This document shows, piece after piece, positions 1 to 5,497 of a DNA stretch of 16,362 nt (within the stretch, counting starts at the first letter, position 1; every line of letters starts with the position of its first letter). Made by a program: the position numbers and the translations under genes. The notes under the pieces were generated by a model. That model saw only the letters and a list, made by a program, of their open reading frames with translations. It made no database searches and was not told the DNA's origin. Source of the DNA: Chloroflexota bacterium (GTDB taxonomy: Bacteria; Chloroflexota; Limnocylindria; QHBO01); assembly GCA_013697395.1 (NCBI GenBank), contig JACCWY010000239.1, positions 1-16,362 on the forward strand, in the 5' to 3' direction.

Positions 1-18
1 CCCCCCCCCCCCCCCCCC
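1..18. repeat. poly-C homopolymer run at the window edge
   Basis: The first 18 bases are all C, followed by GG. In the frame of the downstream propeller gene the run reads as consecutive proline codons (bases 2-16 plus CCG), continuing into a Pro/Ala/Ser-rich stretch. It is therefore either part of a proline-rich linker or an artefact of a contig end. Because it touches the edge, its true length is unknown. Confidence 0.6.
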
Positions 19-1195
19 GGCCGCGCCGCTGTCGTCACCCTCCGCTCCGGCGCCTGCCTCCGCCGCGGCGGAGCCGTCTGCGTCGCCAACGATGTCGCTC
101 ACGCCGACTCCGGCCGCCTCTCGGCAGCCGGCGGGAGACCTCGGTCGGGAGATCGAGGTTGGGAGCCTGGATCCGGCGTGGACCACGCCCACGCTCGAGT
201 TCGCCAGCGACGGCGAGTCGATCATCTTCTCCTCCGGCGTGGCCGATGGGCCCGACGCCGAGCACGCGCCCGACCTGTGGCGCTACCACCCGTCGACGGA
301 TGCCCCGGAGCTGCTCTGGCACAACCCACGGCGGGATCATGTGCTGCCCCGCATCGGTGGTGAGTTCGGGACGTGGGCCTTTGTCGACATGCCCACCAGC
401 GGGGAGCGCGCATGGGATTTCTGGCTCCTGCCGGCCGCCGGGGCGCAGGCGATCCTGCTCGACAGCCATCCCGGAGACGAGAGCGTGCCGGACTTCGTAC
501 CGAGCTTTACCGTGCACCAGGCCCAGATCGCATGGACCTCGTTCGACCGCGGGCCGAGCGGTGCGGTCTCACAGCTGCGCTACGCCCGTGCCCCGGATTG
601 GCAGCCGGTCGTGCTTGCCGAACGCGATGCCCGGACTGCGGAGCTGTGGTTCCCCTCCCTGCGCGACACGGAGCTCGCCTACAGCGAGGTCGTCTACTCG
701 CCGGATCGGTCGACCGACGAGCGCCGCGTGTTCGTGCTGAACGCCGCCGTCCCGGACGTGCCGCCACGCCGGCTCGACTCGACGGGCCAGGCCACGATGC
801 CGCTCCTGCTGCTCAACGGCGGCGTCGCCTGGAAGGAGGCGGACCCGGGGTTCAGCATGCTGAACTGGGGCCACATGTTCCTGTTCGACGAGGACACGAG
901 TGATGTTGCGGCGCTCCCGACGCGGCCGCAGGAGTACGTGAACTACCCCTCAGGCGGAGCGCGCTTCGTCGCCGCCTGGGGTGCCGACTCGCGAGCATTC
1001 GGCGTGTACGACCTCGACCTGCGCGCCACGAGGCTGATCGATCGCTGGCCGCCGGAGACCAACGTCAACGTCCTGCGACCCCACATCAGCGGCAGCCTGC
1101 TCACGTGGCTCCACGCCGAGGTGGATGGTCTCGGCAACGGACCGGATCCGGAGATCCGTTTTGCATTCATGCCCGCCCCCGGAGAAGACCGGTGA
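2..1195 (+). CDS. TolB-like beta-propeller protein, partial at 5' end
   Basis: The reading frame is open from base 2 to the TGA at 1193-1195; an internal ATG lies at 92. Residues upstream of that ATG are almost all Pro, Ala and Ser, a low-complexity linker typical between a lipoprotein or secretion signal and an exported domain, so the true start is probably left of the window. After it come repeating blocks of about 45-60 residues in which a short beta segment follows a charged turn (e.g. PTLEFASDGESIIFSS, GELGTW-like segments, then repeated FVAAWGADSRAFGVYDLD-like segments). This matches WD40-like/TolB-type beta-propeller domains used for extracytoplasmic protein-protein interaction. No catalytic motif is visible. 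It converges on fumC with only 16 bases between stop codons. The propeller fold is moderately supported by pattern; the specific role is unknown. ATG 92 could be the start if the upstream part is an artefact. Confidence 0.6.
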   Translation, partial: PPPPPPAAPLSSPSAPAPASAAAEPSASPTMSLTPTPAASRQPAGDLGREIEVGSLDPAWTTPTLEFASDGESIIFSSGVADGPDAEHAPDLWRYHPSTDAPELLWHNPRRDHVLPRIGGEFGTWAFVDMPTSGERAWDFWLLPAAGAQAILLDSHPGDESVPDFVPSFTVHQAQIAWTSFDRGPSGAVSQLRYARAPDWQPVVLAERDARTAELWFPSLRDTELAYSEVVYSPDRSTDERRVFVLNAAVPDVPPRRLDSTGQATMPLLLLNGGVAWKEADPGFSMLNWGHMFLFDEDTSDVAALPTRPQEYVNYPSGGARFVAAWGADSRAFGVYDLDLRATRLIDRWPPETNVNVLRPHISGSLLTWLHAEVDGLGNGPDPEIRFAFMPAPGEDR

Positions 1196-1196
1196 T

Positions 1197-1222
1197 CGCG
1201 GCCACCCCGCGCTAGGGCCGCG
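1197..1222. terminator. putative bidirectional terminator hairpin between convergent genes
   Basis: CGCGGCC (1197-1203) and GGCCGCG (1216-1222) form a perfect 7-bp stem with a 12-base loop. It lies just after the propeller gene's stop (1195) and covers the last codons and stop of fumC (1212). There is no T-tract, so termination is inferred from position and symmetry only. Confidence 0.4.
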
Positions 1223-2597
1223 TCATCCGCTCCACGTCGAGCGCCTCGTCGAGCTCGGCCACGGTCAGGCGCCCGGCCTCGACGTGGCCACGCTCAATCA
1301 CGACCTGCCGGATCGTCGTGCGCTCGGCGAGCGCCTGCTTGACGATGCTCGCGGCCTCCTCGTAGCCGAGGTGTCGGTTCAGCGGCGTCACGATGGCGGG
1401 CGAGGACTCCGCGTACTCGCGCAGGCGATCGACGTTGGCGGTGATGCCGTCGACGCATCGGTCCGCCAGCAGGCGTGTGACGTTGCCCAGCAGCCGGATC
1501 GACTCGAGGATGTTGCGGCCGAGCATCGGCAGCATGACGTTGAGCTCGAAGTTGCCTGCCGCCCCGCCCCAGGCCACCGCCGCGTCGTTGCCGATCACCT
1601 GCGCGCAGGCCATGAGCGTCGCTTCGGCGATGACCGGGTTGACCTTGCCCGGCATGATGCTGCTGCCCGGCTGGAGGTCGGGCAGGTTGATCTCGCCCAG
1701 GCCGGCCCGCGGCCCCGAGCCCATCCAGCGCAGGTCATTGGCGATCTTCGTCAGGCTCACCGCGATCGTCCGCAGCTGCCCCGACAGCTCGACCAGGCCG
1801 TCTCGCGCGCCCTGTGCCTCGAAGTGGTCGCGCGCCTCTGTCAGCGGCAGGCCCGTGGCGGATGCGAGCTCGGCAATCACCAGGCCGCCGAACCCGGGGG
1901 GCGAGTTGATGCCGGTCCCCACGGCCGTGCCACCGAGGGGCAGCTCGGCCACGCGGGGCAGCGTGGCACGCAGTCGCTCGATCCCCATCCGCACCTGGGC
2001 TGCGTACCCTCCGAACTCCTGGCCGAGCATGACGGGGGTGGCGTCCATCAGGTGCGTCCTGCCGGCCTTCACGACGCTCGCGAACTCGGTGGCCTTCGCC
2101 TCGAGCGACACCGCCAGGTGCTCCAGCGCCGGGATGAGATCGCCGAGGATTCCGGCCACGGCCGCGACATGGATCGAAGCAGGGAACATGTCGTTCGACG
2201 ACATCGGGTGATTGACGTCGTCGTTCGGATGGACCGGACGCCCCAGCGCATCGGCGGCGAGGGTGGCGAGCACCTCGTTCATGTTCATGTTGCTCGAGGT
2301 ACCGGAACCGGTCTGGAACACGTCGACCGGGAACTGGTCGTCGTGCTCGCCGCGGGCCACTGCCTCGGCCGCTGCGACGATCGCATCCGCCAGGTTCGGC
2401 TCGATCGAGCCCTGCGCGCGCCTGACCGACGCCACCGCCGCCTTGATGCGGGCCAGCGCCTCGATCTGGCTTTGCTCCAGCGTCGTCCCGGAGATGGGGA
2501 AGTTCTCCACGGCCCGCTGCGTCTGGGCCCGCCACTTCGCGTGGCCGGCGACGCGTATCTCGCCCAACGAATCCCGTTCCATCCGGTCGCCGCTCAT
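1212..2597 (-). CDS. fumC: fumarate hydratase, class II
   Basis: This cytosolic TCA-cycle enzyme reversibly hydrates fumarate to L-malate as a homotetramer without an Fe-S cluster. The 461-residue length is normal for FumC. The N-terminus has the typical ERDSLGE...AQTQRAVENFPISG block (about 7-37). Substrate-binding blocks TGSGTSSNMNMNE (97-108) and HPNDDVN (123-129) follow, then GRTHLMDATP with the expected catalytic His182. GGTAVGTG is at 222-229, and the fumarase/aspartase signature GSSIMPGKVNP at 311-321 carries the catalytic Ser313. ELNVMLP (351-357) and the small C-terminal domain are present, so it looks functional. The ATG at 2597 overlaps the stop of the upstream DUF309 gene as ATGA and there is no clear Shine-Dalgarno, so translation is probably coupled. 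Other superfamily members (aspartase, argininosuccinate lyase) are less likely given the HPND and NFPISG blocks. Confidence 0.97.
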   Translation of the reverse strand: MSGDRMERDSLGEIRVAGHAKWRAQTQRAVENFPISGTTLEQSQIEALARIKAAVASVRRAQGSIEPNLADAIVAAAEAVARGEHDDQFPVDVFQTGSGTSSNMNMNEVLATLAADALGRPVHPNDDVNHPMSSNDMFPASIHVAAVAGILGDLIPALEHLAVSLEAKATEFASVVKAGRTHLMDATPVMLGQEFGGYAAQVRMGIERLRATLPRVAELPLGGTAVGTGINSPPGFGGLVIAELASATGLPLTEARDHFEAQGARDGLVELSGQLRTIAVSLTKIANDLRWMGSGPRAGLGEINLPDLQPGSSIMPGKVNPVIAEATLMACAQVIGNDAAVAWGGAAGNFELNVMLPMLGRNILESIRLLGNVTRLLADRCVDGITANVDRLREYAESSPAIVTPLNRHLGYEEAASIVKQALAERTTIRQVVIERGHVEAGRLTVAELDEALDVERMTRP

Positions 2598-3046
2598 CGG
2601 CTGAAGTCGGGGTGATCCGCATCGGCGAAGCGGATGACCGGTGGGATCAGGTATGGCAGGTAGCCGGCCTCCAGGTCGTCGAGCAGACGGCGGGCCTCGC
2701 CGATGAGCTCGTTCACGAAGACGCCCTGGTGCGCTGGCGCATACGGCTGCAGCTTCTCGAGCCCTTCAGCGAGCTTGTTGCGAGCGCCGCGCATGTTCCG
2801 CCGCTGTAGGTGCAGGAGCCCGGCCGCCACCTGGACGAGCCCCTGATAGAAGTCGCGCTCTTCATCGGGGGCGGCTCGCCAGAGCGTTTCCCACGCTTCG
2901 TGGGCGTGCCAGTAGCGGGCGCCGTTGAAGAGCGCGACCGCCGTTCGAAACAGCCGCTCGACCTCGACCTGCGAGAGCGCCGGGGTCCGCCCACGCCGGG
3001 AGTCCGACGTTGCCGCGGGATCGGCCTGTGCCTGAGCATCGCTCAT
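2594..3046 (-). CDS. DUF309 family protein
   Basis: A 150-residue soluble protein. Residues 1-25 are polar, likely disordered. The core (28-125) is helical and contains the DUF309 hallmark FNGARYWHAHEAWETLWR (40-57), followed by FYQGLVQVAAGLLHLQR (66-82). Conserved His/Glu in the HAHEAWE segment suggests metal or ligand binding, but no biochemical function is established for the family. I chose ATG 3046 over an in-frame GTG at 3067 because a -10-like TACGAT sits exactly six bases upstream of the ATG (leaderless pattern), inside the GTG-initiated extension. It is the first gene of a two-gene operon: its TGA overlaps the fumC ATG. The reason for pairing with fumarase is not evident from sequence. 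Confidence 0.88.
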   Translation of the reverse strand: MSDAQAQADPAATSDSRRGRTPALSQVEVERLFRTAVALFNGARYWHAHEAWETLWRAAPDEERDFYQGLVQVAAGLLHLQRRNMRGARNKLAEGLEKLQPYAPAHQGVFVNELIGEARRLLDDLEAGYLPYLIPPVIRFADADHPDFSR

Positions 3047-3052
3047 GGACTG

Positions 3053-3058
3053 ATCGTA
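3053..3058 (-). promoter_or_regulatory. putative leaderless -10 element of the DUF309-fumC operon
   Basis: On the minus strand TACGAT is followed by six bases and then the ATG at 3046. This puts a transcription start at or within a base or two of the initiation codon, as in leaderless genes of high-GC bacteria. No convincing -35 is seen. Confidence 0.45.
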
Positions 3059-3095
3059 GCAGGGCACTCGCGCGCCAAATCCCGCCCGGACGGCC

Positions 3096-3101
3096 TAGTC
3101 T
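3096..3101 (+). promoter_or_regulatory. putative leaderless -10 element of the truncated GH13 gene
   Basis: TAGTCT is followed by six bases (GAGCGC) and the ATG at 3108, the same spacing as the divergent DUF309 promoter 40 bases away. The promoter of the broken gene therefore appears intact. No clear -35. Confidence 0.45.
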
Positions 3102-3107
3102 GAGCGC

Positions 3108-3242
3108 ATGCAGATGAAGCAGCCGCGCTGGTGGCAGACCGGCGTCGTGTACCAGGTCTATCCACGCTCATTCGCCGATGCGAACGGCGACGGCACCGGA
3201 GATCTTGCCGGCATCACGAGCCGGCTGGACTACCTGGCCTGG
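3108..3242 (+). pseudogene. GH13 alpha-glucosidase N-terminal stub, truncated
   Basis: The first 45 codons read as a GH13 oligo-1,6-glucosidase/alpha-glucosidase/trehalose synthase-type N-terminus: PRWWQTGVVYQVYPRSFAD (residues 6-24), then NGDGTGDLAGI and SRLDYLAW. In intact enzymes the last segment continues with LGVDAIWLSP-like strands of the (beta/alpha)8 barrel. Here homology stops after Trp45 (base 3242) and the frame continues as unrelated sequence to a TAG at 3369-3371, running antisense into the end of the ligase-like gene. The catalytic Asp/Glu/Asp are all absent, so no activity is possible. The remainder is not elsewhere in the window. The break probably marks a recombination or insertion boundary between 3242 and 3281; an assembly join is the alternative. 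Confidence 0.8.
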
Positions 3243-3280
3243 ACTCCTCATCACATTGGCAGTTATCTCGGCGGTGGCAG

Positions 3281-5497
3281 TCAGGGTTCCCAGTCGCATC
3301 GCGGAAAGTCAATGAGGCTCTGCGGCCAGCGGGCTGCGCGGGGTGGGCGGGTGACGCCGGGGGGCTGGTAGTCGCCTAGGCTCGGCTCGCGGTAGACACG
3401 ATCCCGAAACGAGACCGCAACGCCCGCTTCGTCCGGCTCCTCCTTTCCGAGAAGTAGCCGCCCCAAGCGTTCAGCTGCGCGATAACCCGTCTCCTCGCAC
3501 TCGAGCCGCGCGACCGCCGCTGCCGCCAGATACGGCCGAGCGTCGCTTCCATCGCGGTCGCGCGCCGCGTCGAGCCAGATGTGCGCTGCCTCCGAGTCGC
3601 CAGAAACCGCCTCGGATACCGCCTGCCATGGCGCCTCCGCGTCCTCCGGCAGCTCACGGCGCCACAGACCCGCGTCCCAGAGCGGCACGTCCGGATCTAA
3701 CCCGTTCACGGAGCCGGTGGATTCAACTGCCGCCGGCAGCCGCTCGGCCGCGCCCTGCGCATCCACGAATGGCGCCTGCTCCAACAGGCCGACGAGGGTC
3801 GACTGAAGCACGATCGCGCGAGCCATCGCCAGCTCAGCCTCGCTGTCGCGGCCGGCTGCCGCAAGCGCCTCGGCCAGCCGGAATGGGTACTGCGGGTCGT
3901 TCGAGTGCCGCGTCGCCTCGTCCAACAGGTCGATCTGCGCCGCCGAATCCGTGACGACGGCGGCCATGCCGCCGGCGCCGCGCGGGTCGCCGGGGCTCAG
4001 GACGCGTGCCCGTGTGTATGCGTCGAGGGCGGCCGAAATGTTTCCCCGCCCGGCTGCGACCAGCCCAAGGGAGAGGTGGTACCCGGGGTGCTCGGGATAG
4101 GCATTCGACGCCGTCCGAAATGCCGATTCAGCCGCCTCCCAGTTGCCCTTGACCGCCGCGTTGCGACCGACATCGGCCGAGAGCCGTGCCCGGTTGACCT
4201 GGACCACGCTCGGCACGAGCGCGACTGCCAGGACCACTGCTCCGACCGGCAGGGACAGGTGGCTCCAGGAGATGCTCCGGAACGTGTGTGTGGATGGCGA
4301 TGGAAGGCTCCACGCGGCGAGCGTGACAACGAGCGCGGTCACGGACGGCAGGAAGCTGAAATCGTCGAGCAGCGAGGCTGCGCCGACTCCGGCCAGTACG
4401 GCCACACCGACACGCTGGGCGGGCAGAAGTCGCTTGCGGCGCTTCCAGACCGCGAGCGCGTAGGTCCCGACCACGCCTGCGAACGCGGCGGTTAGTAGGA
4501 GCCCTCCGTCGGCCAGAGTCTGGAAGAGCACACTGTGCGAGAGAATCACAGGGACCCTGTCGACATAGTCCGGCACGTGCTGGAGGCGCGCCCACGAGAA
4601 AGTGGACGGCCCACTTCCGGTCAAGGGGTCGGACAGCAGGATGCCAATCGCCTGGCTCCAGATCCGCGAGCGGCTCTCGAGGTTCGCGGCGATGGCCGGA
4701 CCAAGTCGCAAGAGCCCACCCAACATGACGAGCATGGCTGCGCCAAGCACCCAGCGCCGTCGAGCGACGTACAGATGACTGCGCCGCGTGACCCACCCGC
4801 GTATCGGCCCACCTGCAAGCGGCTCGAGCACCAGAACGGCCACGATGATCCCGAGCCAACCAGCCCGTCCGGCGCTGAATGGCACGAGGACCAGCGACAA
4901 GAGTCCGATGACGACCCAGACCACCAACCTTGACGAACGATCCGGCAGCCAGGCAGCGAAGGCCGCGGCCAACAGAACCAGCACCGGGAGGACGTTCGCC
5001 GTACCCCAGATGAATACCTGGAAGGACTCGAGATCCGGTATGCCGCCACCGGCCGCGATCCATTCCGCCTTCTCGAGGACCCATGCCGCGGCCACGGCTG
5101 CAAGCCACGGAACCACAGCGGCCACGACCGCTGCCGCCGCGAAGCGCCGGAGGCGCTCGCGATCCGCCAGATCCCGCATCAGCCAGAACAGCGTCGCTAC
5201 GACCACAGCCATTGCGGAGGCTTCGAGGCTGCCGGTCCGGTCCAGGCTGAAACCTGAAACGACGACGTGCGCCACCACCGCGATCCCAACGACAGCATCG
5301 ATGCCATCGCGCGGTCCTCGCAATCGGAACGCAGCCCACACGACCAGCGGCACGACCGCGATCAGCTGCGCGACGAGCCGCACGCCAGGATCGATCGAGA
5401 CGAGGTATCCGCCAAAGAAGCCGATGAACAGCACGATCCATAGTTGGAGCGCCACGCCAATGACCAGCGTGCGCACCGCAGCTCCTGGGACAGTCAT
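3281..5497 (-). CDS. O-antigen ligase/polymerase (Wzy/WaaL-like) with C-terminal TPR repeats
   Basis: An integral membrane protein of 738 residues. Roughly residues 8-430 hold about a dozen hydrophobic segments. The Wzy_C-type region runs from about 272: SRSRIWSQAIGILLSDPLTGSG (276-297), then SHSVLFQTLADGG (320-332), matching the conserved R..W..A....P..G.G and H....L...G pattern of O-antigen ligases/polymerases. GRAGWLG (210-216) fits the preceding loop. After the last membrane segment come TPR-like helices (about 445-560; NWEAAESAFRTA, NISAALDAYTRAR) and a soluble C-terminal region. It should act on lipid-linked glycan at the outer face of the membrane, joining repeat units or attaching glycan to an acceptor; sequence cannot tell ligase from polymerase. 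The ATG at 5497 overlaps the upstream TGA (TGATG) and lacks a Shine-Dalgarno, indicating coupling; a TTG one codon earlier is less likely. Confidence 0.85.
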   Translation of the reverse strand: MTVPGAAVRTLVIGVALQLWIVLFIGFFGGYLVSIDPGVRLVAQLIAVVPLVVWAAFRLRGPRDGIDAVVGIAVVAHVVVSGFSLDRTGSLEASAMAVVVATLFWLMRDLADRERLRRFAAAAVVAAVVPWLAAVAAAWVLEKAEWIAAGGGIPDLESFQVFIWGTANVLPVLVLLAAAFAAWLPDRSSRLVVWVVIGLLSLVLVPFSAGRAGWLGIIVAVLVLEPLAGGPIRGWVTRRSHLYVARRRWVLGAAMLVMLGGLLRLGPAIAANLESRSRIWSQAIGILLSDPLTGSGPSTFSWARLQHVPDYVDRVPVILSHSVLFQTLADGGLLLTAAFAGVVGTYALAVWKRRKRLLPAQRVGVAVLAGVGAASLLDDFSFLPSVTALVVTLAAWSLPSPSTHTFRSISWSHLSLPVGAVVLAVALVPSVVQVNRARLSADVGRNAAVKGNWEAAESAFRTASNAYPEHPGYHLSLGLVAAGRGNISAALDAYTRARVLSPGDPRGAGGMAAVVTDSAAQIDLLDEATRHSNDPQYPFRLAEALAAAGRDSEAELAMARAIVLQSTLVGLLEQAPFVDAQGAAERLPAAVESTGSVNGLDPDVPLWDAGLWRRELPEDAEAPWQAVSEAVSGDSEAAHIWLDAARDRDGSDARPYLAAAAVARLECEETGYRAAERLGRLLLGKEEPDEAGVAVSFRDRVYREPSLGDYQPPGVTRPPRAARWPQSLIDFPRCDWEP

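Noticed and set aside
1125..2615. A 496-codon open frame on the plus strand opposite fumC
   Set aside because: The minus strand encodes an unmistakable class II fumarase across the whole stretch. The plus-strand translation is rich in Arg/His/Gly with no domain, as expected for an antisense frame in GC-rich DNA.
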